From a virus: 26,290 bases of DNA. Positions 14,835 to 21,384 of this stretch are shown here, piece after piece (positions within the stretch are counted from its first letter, which is position 1; each line of letters begins with the position of its first letter). A program made the translations under genes and the position numbers. The notes below the pieces were generated by a model. That model did no database searches. It had not been told where the DNA came from and saw only the letters and a list, made by a program, of their open reading frames with translations. The stretch spans positions 1 to 26,290 of IMG/VR virus record IMGVR_UViG_3300007734_000526. One strand, given 5' to 3'.

Positions 14835-15943
14835 CGGTTTGCAATCCTCTCTTGCGTGTTTTCTTGAATGTTGACGTCGGACGGTTCGTCCATCTTGTCG
14901 GCCAGGTATTCCTCGGACAAGTAATCCTCGGCATCAAATTCGACGTACGTGCCGCGTGGTAGCACGTTGTCCATTGACAGGGTGGCGGCGATCGCTTCGG
15001 CGTACAGTTTGACGCCAAAGATGTAAAGGTCGGCGCGGGCCTGTTGTGCTGACTGGTACGAATACGAGCCGGTGGATACGCCGACGAGGTATGGCGGTAC
15101 GTTGGCAATGCGGGCGGCTTCTAGCGCGGAGTAGTTGGCGCTTTCGATCAGCAGCATTTTGTCCGGGGTTGCTGTTGACGCTTCGTACGTCAGGTATTGG
15201 TTGAGTGCAGCGGTCTGATTGGTCATGCGGGCCGCGTTGAACTGGGCCGCAATGTCGGTCAGCTCCTGTGCCGATAGGGGCTCGCCGTCGGTTTGCTTGA
15301 GGATGCCTGCGGGAATGGCGCTGGATGCGTTGCGGTTGCGGGCCGCCTCCACCTTGAGCGCGGTCTCGATGGCGCCCGGGGCCGAATAGATCAGACCTTG
15401 CGTCGGTGACAGGAACTGCACCAGGTTGGCGGGGTCAAGTTCGCCGCCGTTGAAATACACCTGCTTAGATGGCGCAAACCACACAGGGCCAACCTGATCA
15501 GGGGTCGTAATCGAGCCTGACGGCAGACGAGTAAAGGTGGCGGGGTAGCCGTCGGCGGTGCGTGACGTGATGTACCAGAATGCGCGACCAAAAAAGAACA
15601 GGTCGTCAAACGTCCACGCCATGATATGACCGAATGTGACGGACGGGTCGGGTCGTCGAAGCCATGAGCGCGGCGCCAAATACACCTTGGTCATTTCTTC
15701 TTCAAGGTCGTTCCAAACTTCGTTGTACATGCGTAGCGGCATGCACGAGATGACGGATGCCATGAGGTCGCGGGCACGATTGATGGCGGGCACCGACACG
15801 GCACGGTTGCGGGCTTCACCTTCCTGGTAGGTGTAGTACTGGCCGATCATGTTTGGGCCTTGCGCGTTTGACGTGTAGCCCACAGCTGCCGTCACCTCGG
15901 GGGTGGTGGAGATTGCAGCAACCTTTTTGCCGAATAATGCCAT
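14831..15943 (-). CDS. Portal protein (unit B)
   Basis: 370 aa from ATG 15943 (MALFGKK), chosen to match the unit C start; the open frame runs 13 codons further upstream through part of a conserved hairpin. It is an HK97-type portal with the same blocks as unit C: GQYYTYQEGEARN, MPLRMYNE, AFWYITSRTADGYPATFTRLP, LANVPPYLVG-type segment IANVPPYLVGVSTGSYSYQS and LPRGTYVEFDAEDYL. Roughly 70% of residues agree by eye. It docks the terminase outside and the gp6-like connector inside the neck. The stop is shared with the protease-capsid start. Confidence 0.93.
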   Translation of the reverse strand: MALFGKKVAAISTTPEVTAAVGYTSNAQGPNMIGQYYTYQEGEARNRAVSVPAINRARDLMASVISCMPLRMYNEVWNDLEEEMTKVYLAPRSWLRRPDPSVTFGHIMAWTFDDLFFFGRAFWYITSRTADGYPATFTRLPSGSITTPDQVGPVWFAPSKQVYFNGGELDPANLVQFLSPTQGLIYSAPGAIETALKVEAARNRNASSAIPAGILKQTDGEPLSAQELTDIAAQFNAARMTNQTAALNQYLTYEASTATPDKMLLIESANYSALEAARIANVPPYLVGVSTGSYSYQSAQQARADLYIFGVKLYAEAIAATLSMDNVLPRGTYVEFDAEDYLSEEYLADKMDEPSDVNIQENTQERIANR

Positions 15944-15978
15944 GCCTACATAGTGCCATGTGGCGTCGATGTTTGTGT

Positions 15979-16022
15979 GCACCCGCCCCGGACACTTTCC
16001 CGACGAAAGACAGGGCGGGTGC
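15979..16022 (-). other. Long nested hairpin between terminase and portal (unit B)
   Basis: Perfect 10-bp outer stem GCACCCGCCC (15979-15988) / GGGCGGGTGC (16013-16022) and a 5-bp inner stem CTTTC (15995-15999) / GAAAG (16005-16009) with a CCGAC loop. It begins nine bases after the terminase TAA. No T-run follows on the minus strand, so it is not a typical intrinsic terminator. The unit C gap has its own hairpin with a different stem and the loop motif CCGACAAAAG, so structure and loop are kept while the stem changes. Confidence 0.65.
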
Positions 16023-16031
16023 GTAGCGATG

Positions 16032-17759
16032 TTACACGGTGACGATCATGGGGCGCCCTGTTTGTGCGGGTCGGGCGACCATACCGGCGGCCCATACCAT
16101 GCAGCGGGCCAACTCGATCGGGCCAGGCGATCGTTGCGACGAGAGCACCAAAGTGTTTTGGGTTTTGACGGCAACGGCACGTTGCACATGTTCAGCCAAC
16201 ATCGTTTCGCCCGTGTGCAGCAAGCGGCCTTGATTAATCAGGTCGCGCACAACGGGGGTGAGTTTGCCAAGTTCAGCGTAGCCGACGACTACGCGGCGAC
16301 GCTCTAAATTCGGTGGGCATAAAGCGTCAATCGTTGGGGACATGGCGAAGCGCACAGCGGAATCAGCGGCTGCGTCAGCTAGCCGGTCGTACAGTTCGCC
16401 GATCGTGTCAACGACGAAGGCGATGGTGGTAACGGTGCGACCGTCGGGCAGGTTGACGGCCCGCACAGCTGCATACCGAGACTCGTCAAGGCTGGCTTCA
16501 ACGGCGATAATGCCACCCATTGGAATCGGGCCTTTGTGTTCCAGTTCGGGCCAGCGGCCGGGTGCGATCCACCCTCGAGCCACCGTCACCCACAGGTTTA
16601 GCGATGCTCGCAGGAACGATGCCCGATCGGGGTTTTCGCTTTCCTGTCGCAGGGTGTCAATCGTCAACGTGTGACCGATGGCGGGATTGCCCCAATACCA
16701 GGCGGCTTCGTTGAGCGTATCGATGTGTGGGGGCGGTGACCATTCGGCCATGTAGTTGACGGTGGGTTTGCCGGTGTCAATTGCGCGTAGGCCGTGTTCA
16801 CGCCAGCGTTGGAACAGGGTGCTGGCCTCGGTGCCGGCCGTGGACATGAATAGGGCGAACGGGTTTTTGCGAGCACGTTGCGCTGGCATGAGGCCGCCCT
16901 CAACGACCTCGGCATCAACGTCAAACAGCTCGTCAACGATCAGCAGGTCAATTGACATACCGTGGCCGGCGTTGTGCTTGGCGGCTTTGATCCACCATTT
17001 TGTGCCGTCAGGCATGGTCACCGTGTTGCGACCATACGACCTGGAGACGGTCGCCCCGTACTTGTTCTCTAGGATGTCGGCCAGGTCGTCAAACACCATG
17101 ACTGCCAAATCAAGGCGGTGCGCCACGCTGACGATCGTTTGACGTTCACCACGGATCTTCGGCATCTCCAACAGCCAAAACAAAATCACCGATTTGAGAA
17201 TGATCGACTTGCCGTTCTGACGGGCCACCGACCCCAACGCCGAGCGATGCACCAACATGTCGTTGCCATCAAACGTCAACGCCCGGTCAAGAAAGTGCAC
17301 CTGCCACGGCATCAGCTCAATGCCAAGGGCGTCTAGGCATATGTCCCCCACAAGCGGCCCAAACGAACCGACCCCATCCGGGCTGATCGTTTCCAGTCGA
17401 GGCCGGTCATGGCTAGTCACCGCCAGTTCAGGCTGATCCCGGCCAGTTCGGGGATATTCGAGATTGGGGCTCGGGGTCAGTTGGGTGTCGTATAAAAAAT
17501 TGTTTATTGCTTTTTCTCTGTTTTGTTTTGCGTTTGCGAGTTTTTTGTTTTTGTATGTTGCTCCGCGTGCGCTGTTGCATGGTTTGCAACTGGCGACGTA
17601 TCCGTCTTCGAGTGTGCCGCCTTTGTCTGATTCGATTAGGTGGTCTAGTTCTGTTGCTGTGTTGCGTTTGCACCAATGGCATAGGGGTTGGTCGCGCAGT
17701 AGTTCGGCGCGTGCTTGTTTGTAGATTGCGGTGTCGTGTTCGGTTTGTTTGCGTGTCAT
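16032..17759 (-). CDS. terL: Large terminase with N-terminal HNH nuclease domain (unit B)
   Basis: 575 aa from ATG 17759, which overlaps the micro-ORF stop as ATGA. HNH/zinc module: CHWC (27-30), Asp-His 39-40, CKPCN (58-62). Motor: LMPWQ near 149, Walker A SVARQNGKS (177-185), Walker B LLIVDE (272-277), MSTAGTEAS coupling motif. The nuclease domain starts at IIAVEASLDESRYAA; the first acidic position is Glu where many TerL have Asp, and the same is true in unit C. The frame extends upstream to 17930, but this would run through the structured RNA and lose the equal length of the two copies. It packages phage DNA; the HNH part may help make or activate the cut, as known for separate HNH proteins of HK97-like phages. 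Confidence 0.94.
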   Translation of the reverse strand: MTRKQTEHDTAIYKQARAELLRDQPLCHWCKRNTATELDHLIESDKGGTLEDGYVASCKPCNSARGATYKNKKLANAKQNREKAINNFLYDTQLTPSPNLEYPRTGRDQPELAVTSHDRPRLETISPDGVGSFGPLVGDICLDALGIELMPWQVHFLDRALTFDGNDMLVHRSALGSVARQNGKSIILKSVILFWLLEMPKIRGERQTIVSVAHRLDLAVMVFDDLADILENKYGATVSRSYGRNTVTMPDGTKWWIKAAKHNAGHGMSIDLLIVDELFDVDAEVVEGGLMPAQRARKNPFALFMSTAGTEASTLFQRWREHGLRAIDTGKPTVNYMAEWSPPPHIDTLNEAAWYWGNPAIGHTLTIDTLRQESENPDRASFLRASLNLWVTVARGWIAPGRWPELEHKGPIPMGGIIAVEASLDESRYAAVRAVNLPDGRTVTTIAFVVDTIGELYDRLADAAADSAVRFAMSPTIDALCPPNLERRRVVVGYAELGKLTPVVRDLINQGRLLHTGETMLAEHVQRAVAVKTQNTLVLSSQRSPGPIELARCMVWAAGMVARPAQTGRPMIVTV

Positions 17760-17842
17760 GCTCGCGCGCTTCGCTTGCGCTGACGCGGCGCTTGCGCGCC
17801 TTGTCCACGGTTTTGGTTGGTTGTGCCGGCTGTCGGGTTCAT
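17756..17842 (-). CDS. Conserved basic micro-ORF before terminase (unit B, 28 aa)
   Basis: 28 codons from ATG 17842, with AAAAGGA about nine bases upstream, to a TGA overlapping the terminase ATG (ATGA). The sequence is polar with a strongly basic end, PRQRKRSARA, matching PRQPKRKARGS in unit C (3906-4016). It is the best ribosome site in this junction; the terminase itself has none of note, which suggests that the micro-ORF is translated to deliver ribosomes to TerL. The peptide could also be functional, for example a basic nucleic-acid-binding tag acting with the terminase. It is not a recognisable small terminase. Confidence 0.58.
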   Translation of the reverse strand: MNPTAGTTNQNRGQGAQAPRQRKRSARA

Positions 17843-17894
17843 GTTTGTGTGTCCTTTTGTTTGTCAACTGTATGTTAAACGAACTGCGAAACAT

Positions 17895-18066
17895 TAGATG
17901 TGTGAATGCTCCACCCTCTGGATTGCCCATCCCAGATCCCTATTGCATTACTTCATCAGTCTGTTTACTGATCGCCCGATCGCAGTGCCCGTCTCATTTC
18001 GTGTTGCATGATTCGAGGCGCGACCGTCTACCCAGGTTCCCCTGTTTACCGCCCACCTCATGCGAC
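17895..18066 (-). ncRNA. Candidate structured RNA upstream of terminase (unit A/B junction)
   Basis: Minus strand. GTCGCATG (18066-18059), 14 nt, P1 CAGG-GGAA-CCTG (18044-18033; GNRA loop), GGTAGA (18032-18027), P2 CGGTCGC/GCGATCG (18026-18020/17983-17977) stacked on GCCT/GGGC (18019-18016/17990-17987) with a 3-nt ACT bulge and ACACGAAA in the loop. An extra hairpin ATCAGT/ACTGAT (17972-17967/17960-17955) is absent in unit C. P3 AATGC/GCATT (17949-17945/17909-17905) encloses P4 TCTGG/CCAGA (17936-17932/17921-17917) with GGCAA in the loop. The end is ACACATCTA. Spacings match unit C: 14 nt before P1, 6 nt P1-P2, 8 nt P3-P4. Seven pairs are replaced by other Watson-Crick pairs between copies. 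No coding frame is conserved here. Confidence 0.75.
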
Positions 18067-18096
18067 CGAGGCACACGCTTGCTACTAGCCGATTGT

Positions 18097-18441
18097 TTAC
18101 AGTCTGGGATTACTCAACGTGTAAAGGATGTATTCCATGTCGCTGGGCTTCCACACCGCAGCATGACAGCCTGCCATTTCACACGCGTTTAACCAAATCT
18201 TTTGCCCAGGTGTTGTCTTACCCTTCTCAGCCTTCAACTCAATGACCAACGGACGGCCACCTTGGAACGGATGCACCATGAACAGATCAGGGAAACCAGC
18301 ATCACCTTGCACGTTCGTTAACCAACGCCCTCGAGTGTTCTGCGCCGGCAGATCATGATGAACTAACCAGCCGTACCGTTTAGCAATGCTGATAACCATG
18401 TCTTTAAAGTCGGCTTCGCTCATCTTTGCGTCAATTTTCAT
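18097..18441 (-). CDS. VRR-NUC domain nuclease (unit A)
   Basis: 114 aa, a whole VRR-NUC (PD-(D/E)xK superfamily) domain: N-terminal helix SEADFKDMVISIAKRYGW, then GFPDLFMV (Asp 52), VIELKAEKG (Glu 68, Lys 70) and PGQKIWL (Gln 80), followed by WKPSD. Stand-alone phage VRR-NUC proteins are structure-specific nucleases, often proposed to resolve branched DNA or to replace RuvC-type resolvases. It starts at ATG 18441 on the stop of the 48-aa ORF (TAATG) and is the last gene before the junction RNA. Unit B has no counterpart between its annealing protein and RNA, so this gene is optional in the group. Confidence 0.88.
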   Translation of the reverse strand: MKIDAKMSEADFKDMVISIAKRYGWLVHHDLPAQNTRGRWLTNVQGDAGFPDLFMVHPFQGGRPLVIELKAEKGKTTPGQKIWLNACEMAGCHAAVWKPSDMEYILYTLSNPRL

Positions 18442-18587
18442 TAAAGCGACGCCATATAAGTTTTGTCAGCAAGGTGTTTGATCGCCCAGCGAACGCATTG
18501 TTTTGCTTCGCGCTGGTCATCCTCGTTCATGCGGTCATAAATGCTTTGCAAACGTTCAATCGCGCTAATCAGTTCATCCAATGTCAT
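18441..18587 (-). CDS. Small helical protein after the annealing protein (unit A, 48 aa)
   Basis: 48 codons between ATG 18587 (ATGA overlap with the annealing-protein stop) and TAA 18443-18441 (TAATG overlap with the VRR-NUC start). Predicted as two amphipathic helices, DELISAIERLQSIYDRM and REAKQCVRWAIKHLADK. The position and the RWA core agree with the 57-aa ORF of unit B (4232-4405). The double overlap means that it is read in a coupled series from annealing protein to nuclease. No family is recognised; partner or regulator of the recombination proteins is only a guess. Confidence 0.65.
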   Translation of the reverse strand: MTLDELISAIERLQSIYDRMNEDDQREAKQCVRWAIKHLADKTYMASL

Positions 18588-19153
18588 TTCAGCCTCTCAA
18601 TAATCTTGCTTGCTTCATGTGATTTCAAAAGTTCTAGCACCGCGGTGTCATCCTCTAACTGGAACTGGATCATTTCAAGCAGCGCCAGATCGTCCATTCC
18701 CTTGTCGCGTGCCAGTTTTTTGATGTAACCAATTTGCTTAGGTGTAGCAAACGCCCCTCGAGGCGTGTGTTCCAAAGCCCCGGACGGAGTTGGAGACGCG
18801 TGACCTGCGTTGGGTTGCTCCGCCCGGGACACCTTGGACATTTCTTCACGACTAGGCCGTTTGCCATGGGTCGCATATCCACAATTGGCTAACGCGCGGC
18901 CAATCGCGCTTGTTTCACAGTTTTCCACAAATGACGTGGAGTTGACGCCACGATCCGATCGGATTTCGTGCGCATAACCTGTAGCGGTTGGGACGGTTTC
19001 GCTGTTTTTAAAATAGATTTCGGCACGGAATACGCAACTGTCACCGTCGTAACTCATCATCGTGGTCTCTACTCGAGCGCCTGGGCCATGTTCAGCCCAA
19101 AAGCGCACAAGACGATCCTCAACGGTCTCATAGTTGCTTAGGTCAAAGCCCAT
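18584..19153 (-). CDS. Putative single-strand annealing protein (ERF/Rad52-like) (unit A)
   Basis: 189 aa, ATG 19153 overlapping the upstream stop (TGATG). The first 110 residues match the unit B copy closely: YETVEDRLVRFW, YDGDSCVFRAEIYF, ATGYAHE, ENCETSAIGRALANCGYATH, GKRPSREEMSKVSRA. The middle is a Pro/Ser linker and the C-terminal 60 residues (ATPKQIGYIKKLARDKGMDD) look like the helical tail seen in other phage recombination proteins. The ERF/Rad52 label is tentative, as for the unit B copy. It lies with a winged-helix gene and a VRR-NUC gene, which makes a recombination cassette plausible: annealing plus junction cleavage. Confidence 0.62.
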   Translation of the reverse strand: MGFDLSNYETVEDRLVRFWAEHGPGARVETTMMSYDGDSCVFRAEIYFKNSETVPTATGYAHEIRSDRGVNSTSFVENCETSAIGRALANCGYATHGKRPSREEMSKVSRAEQPNAGHASPTPSGALEHTPRGAFATPKQIGYIKKLARDKGMDDLALLEMIQFQLEDDTAVLELLKSHEASKIIERLK

Positions 19154-19644
19154 CAGTTTTCCAACGCTTTCAATGCTTCGTATGCGGTGCGTAATTCATG
19201 AACGGTCTGGAATGTTTGTGCGTTTAGAAATGTTTCTACTGCTGCGAGCAGGTCGTTAAATGCTTCTTTGTTTTGTGTTGCTTTTGTGACCGCTGGAATG
19301 TCCAGGCGTAGCGCGTCACCATGATCGTCCCTGAAACGCGCATGCAGGTATATTTGTGAGCCCTCTCGAGTGCGCTTCAATGCAAAGATTCTGCCTGCCT
19401 TATGCAACACGCTTAACGCGCCCGATATTTGGCCGTGATGCAAACCAAGTTTTTCGGATAGTTCTTTCCATGTGTTGCCGTATTCGGTTTTTTCTAGCAC
19501 GTCAAGTATTTGCTTTTGGCGTGATGCGGTTACGCCGCTTTCATCTTCATGGATTGCGCGCGCCGTGGATGTTTCCGAGTTGGCAATATGGCCAGACTTG
19601 CCGGCATACGGTAACGCTGGATGAAACAGGTCTTCTTTGTTCAT
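19153..19644 (-). CDS. Winged-helix DNA-binding protein (unit A)
   Basis: 163 aa. Residues 40-100 are a winged helix: SRQKQILDVLEKT, TWKELSEKLGLHHGQISGAL (helix-turn-helix, 58-77), then SVLHKAGRIFALKR and the wing ending GSQIYLH. This HHGQxSGxLSxLHKAG pattern is common in actinophage early genes. The C-terminal 60 residues are helical (NDLLAAVETFLNAQTFQTVHELRTAYEALK) and could dimerise or bind a partner. It is coupled on both sides (ATGA upstream, TGATG downstream). It may regulate early or late transcription, or act in packaging as a DNA-recognition subunit; the latter would fit the lack of a visible small terminase but is speculative. Confidence 0.75.
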   Translation of the reverse strand: MNKEDLFHPALPYAGKSGHIANSETSTARAIHEDESGVTASRQKQILDVLEKTEYGNTWKELSEKLGLHHGQISGALSVLHKAGRIFALKRTREGSQIYLHARFRDDHGDALRLDIPAVTKATQNKEAFNDLLAAVETFLNAQTFQTVHELRTAYEALKALEN

Positions 19645-19829
19645 ATAACGATCCTGTTGTAGATCTTTGCAATTTGGTCATCAATGCAAACGTGGTAACA
19701 ACCGCGCTCTATTTCATAAGAGATTGGACCGATACGCAAACCATTTTTTTCTTTTATTATTTCTTTTGATTCACTAAGAATTGTTCGTTCTTTACAGGCT
19801 TCACATGTAAAGCAGTAAAATTTTGACAT
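19641..19829 (-). CDS. Small Cys-rich protein (unit A, 62 aa)
   Basis: 62 aa from ATG 19829, chosen because it lies just after the previous stop; the open frame continues 30 codons upstream inside that gene. MSKFYCFTCEACKERT has three closely spaced Cys (a partial zinc-knuckle pattern), with two more near residues 45-50 (GCYHVC). Together these could ligate one zinc. The end overlaps the winged-helix start (ATGA). AT-rich codons set it apart from unit B genes. No family recognised. Unit B carries a different zinc-ribbon ORF one gene nearer to the annealing protein. Confidence 0.6.
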   Translation of the reverse strand: MSKFYCFTCEACKERTILSESKEIIKEKNGLRIGPISYEIERGCYHVCIDDQIAKIYNRIVI

Positions 19830-19845
19830 GTCGGGATTCTTTCTG

Positions 19846-20124
19846 TTAGTCGGGTTTAACTTGTCCACCAAGTTCTTCAATTGCCAAAATAACACATTCG
19901 GCATAGTCATCGTTGCCACTTAACTGAAAGTCAATGACCATGTTGCGTAGGCCGCGGATTAGGTGATCGTCACGATGTTTTCTGGGTACGTGTGTTGGTC
20001 GCGCAATTTCGTCAAGCAAATTGAAAACGGCCATTTGATGTTTCATCATCGGGTTGCTGTCCATGATCATTTGTCGGGTTTCCTCGCTTAGTTCGCCTTG
20101 GTTCCATGCCACGCCTTCGCTCAT
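19846..20124 (-). CDS. Conserved small helical protein, LSxETRQM family (unit A)
   Basis: 92 aa from ATG 20124 (ATGA overlap with the transglycosylase stop); a second ATG four codons upstream is less likely. LSEETRQMIMDSNPMMKHQM, LLDEIARP, LIRGLRNMVIDF and CVILAIEELGG are shared with or similar to the unit B protein at 5547-5813. Charged and helical, no known domain. The position right after lysis and before the DNA-binding genes is fixed in both units. Function unknown. Confidence 0.72.
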   Translation of the reverse strand: MSEGVAWNQGELSEETRQMIMDSNPMMKHQMAVFNLLDEIARPTHVPRKHRDDHLIRGLRNMVIDFQLSGNDDYAECVILAIEELGGQVKPD

Positions 20125-20618
20125 TTCACACTCCAAGGCCCCCAGCCGAAACCGTAACGGTCGACACCGTAATTGTAAATTGCTAATCCTGCACGCAAGT
20201 TAACTACAGGGTCTAACAGACTTTTTTTGTTTGTTATGAGGCCTTGTGCGCGTAGCCATTTTTGCCAACCGCCCCAGTTAATTTGCAGGAGCCCGTATGA
20301 GCCGCCAAAAGGGTCTTTGGAATTGACCGCAATAGGTACGCAGGATGATTCTCGAGCCATGATTGACTCCAGGACGGTTCGCTGATCGGCAGGCCAACCG
20401 AGGTTTACGGCAAGCGCGCTGAACTGCTCACATGCGCTGCTGTGCGGGTCAATGTAGATCGTTGAACTGGTTGTCGTGGTCGGCTCAATCAGGTATTCCC
20501 GTACTGACGGGATGGTGCTAGACGGTGCGCCAGACGCGTCAGGAGCCCCTAGGAGCGAGGCAAACCCCCATAAGGCTGTAATGAAGCCTGCGATGAGTTT
20601 AGGTGCGGTTAGTTGCAT
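20121..20618 (-). CDS. Lytic transglycosylase-like muralytic enzyme with N-terminal anchor (unit A)
   Basis: 165 aa from ATG 20618 with AAAGGA eight bases upstream. Hydrophobic N-terminus (LIAGFITALWGFASLLGA), Thr-rich spacer (about 45-56), then a lysozyme-fold domain with Glu 90 in MARESSCVP, GGSYGLLQIN (105-114) and YGFGWGPW at the end. It matches unit B (5821-6330) along its length, so unlike the endolysin this gene was kept vertically. It should be exported or membrane-tethered and cut glycan strands. The stop overlaps the next start (ATGA). It might act as a virion-independent lysis partner to the VanY-type peptidase. Confidence 0.85.
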   Translation of the reverse strand: MQLTAPKLIAGFITALWGFASLLGAPDASGAPSSTIPSVREYLIEPTTTTSSTIYIDPHSSACEQFSALAVNLGWPADQRTVLESIMARESSCVPIAVNSKDPFGGSYGLLQINWGGWQKWLRAQGLITNKKSLLDPVVNLRAGLAIYNYGVDRYGFGWGPWSVK

Positions 20619-20626
20619 GATGAATA

Positions 20627-20654
20627 TCCTTTCGTCGGGTACATCGACCCTAGG
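20627..20654 (-). promoter_or_regulatory. Conserved leader / possible promoter of the transglycosylase gene (unit A)
   Basis: Minus strand CCTAGGGT, ten bases, CCGACGAAAGGA, the counterpart of 6340-6366. Here a TTGCAA box lies 17 nt upstream of TAGGGT (inside the end of the VanY gene), giving a plausible -35/-10 pair with a short leader that begins near CCGACG. The repeated motif ends in the ribosome site AAAGGA. Confidence 0.4.
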
Positions 20655-20666
20655 CAAGCCGACCGG

Positions 20667-21206
20667 CTATTGCAAGGATTTCGCTTTACGCCACTCCAAA
20701 ACCAATGCTGGTATGACGTCAGCGTTAAAGCAGTTGACGTGCCAGGGCTCCGAGTCCAGTTCCCAACTAAAGCCGTAGTCCAACGCGGTTGCTTTCATGA
20801 ACTCCAGCCGCGCCCCTGATGCCTCGCTGACGTCTACCGAGATTCCCCAGTTGTGGTTGCTTTTGCCGGGTTGTGCGATCGGTGCAAAACCATCTTTCAG
20901 CCACCAATTTTTGCCTTGGAATACTCGAGGGGTTTTGCCGGCTTGTGGGACTGTGGTCATGCGCTGATTCCATGCGACCATTTGTGTGGTGTAACTGCGA
21001 TAGGTGTCGTTTGCGCTGGTTGGTTTGAATGTTTTGATGCCTTCCGCGAAAGCACGGTCACGCCATGCGAGCCAACAATCAGCAACAGAAAACAGCAGTT
21101 TGCCGTATGGTTTGACGTCAACCAACATGTTGGCTGGTAGTTCGCCGGGTTTGCAATGCGCAACGATTGTCGGGAGTATGACCTTGCGTTTATGAGGTAC
21201 GGCCAA
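20667..21206 (-). CDS. VanY-type (M15) peptidase endolysin (unit A)
   Basis: 179 aa starting at TTG 21206, which has AAAAAGGA eight bases upstream and overlaps the holin-like gene by 17 bp. The N-terminal 100 residues set up the substrate cleft (LLFSVADCWLAWRDRA, YRSYTTQMVAWNQR). Metal ligands: His 118 and Asp 125 in SNHNWGISVD, His 156 in EPWHVN, the classic VanY pattern. It should hydrolyse stem peptides of peptidoglycan. The lysin in the same slot of unit B is also M15-type but of another subfamily, with SVHATGRAVD and WWHVE and no alignable N-terminus. Confidence 0.88.
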   Translation of the reverse strand: MAVPHKRKVILPTIVAHCKPGELPANMLVDVKPYGKLLFSVADCWLAWRDRAFAEGIKTFKPTSANDTYRSYTTQMVAWNQRMTTVPQAGKTPRVFQGKNWWLKDGFAPIAQPGKSNHNWGISVDVSEASGARLEFMKATALDYGFSWELDSEPWHVNCFNADVIPALVLEWRKAKSLQ

Positions 21207-21384
21207 AGCCTGCGTCCTTTTTGTTTACCCAGCGCATAATTGGCGGTATGAGCGCTGCGATAGCACCTTTGGCGTAGTCGCTTGGGTTGCTTGTGCCTGT
21301 TGAATAGACGGCGACGAGCGCACCGACGAGTGATCGCGCATAACTGGCGAGCATTGCTTTGTCTTTATTTGTGATTGTCAACAT
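21190..21384 (-). CDS. Small membrane protein, holin candidate (unit A)
   Basis: 64 aa from ATG 21384, equal to the unit B protein in length; a TTG three codons upstream is the alternative. KAMLASYARSLVGALVAVYSTGTSN and YAKGAIAALIPPIMRWVNKKDAGFG align closely with 6891-7085. Two hydrophobic segments, charged C-terminus. It starts within the 54-aa membrane-protein gene and its end overlaps the VanY start, a compact lysis cassette. Confidence 0.7.
   Translation of the reverse strand: MLTITNKDKAMLASYARSLVGALVAVYSTGTSNPSDYAKGAIAALIPPIMRWVNKKDAGFGRTS

Noticed and set aside
15979-16022. Intrinsic transcription terminator
   Set aside because: Strong stem but no T-run on the minus strand; transcription into the portal gene is needed.
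17843-18096. Junction region as a group I intron
   Set aside because: The conserved P, Q, R and S core sequences are not seen, and it does not interrupt a gene.
18094-18125. Promoter TTTACA-N18-TGTAAA at the end of the VRR-NUC gene
   Set aside because: A match of 5/6 and 4/6 is common by chance and there is no counterpart before the unit C RNA.
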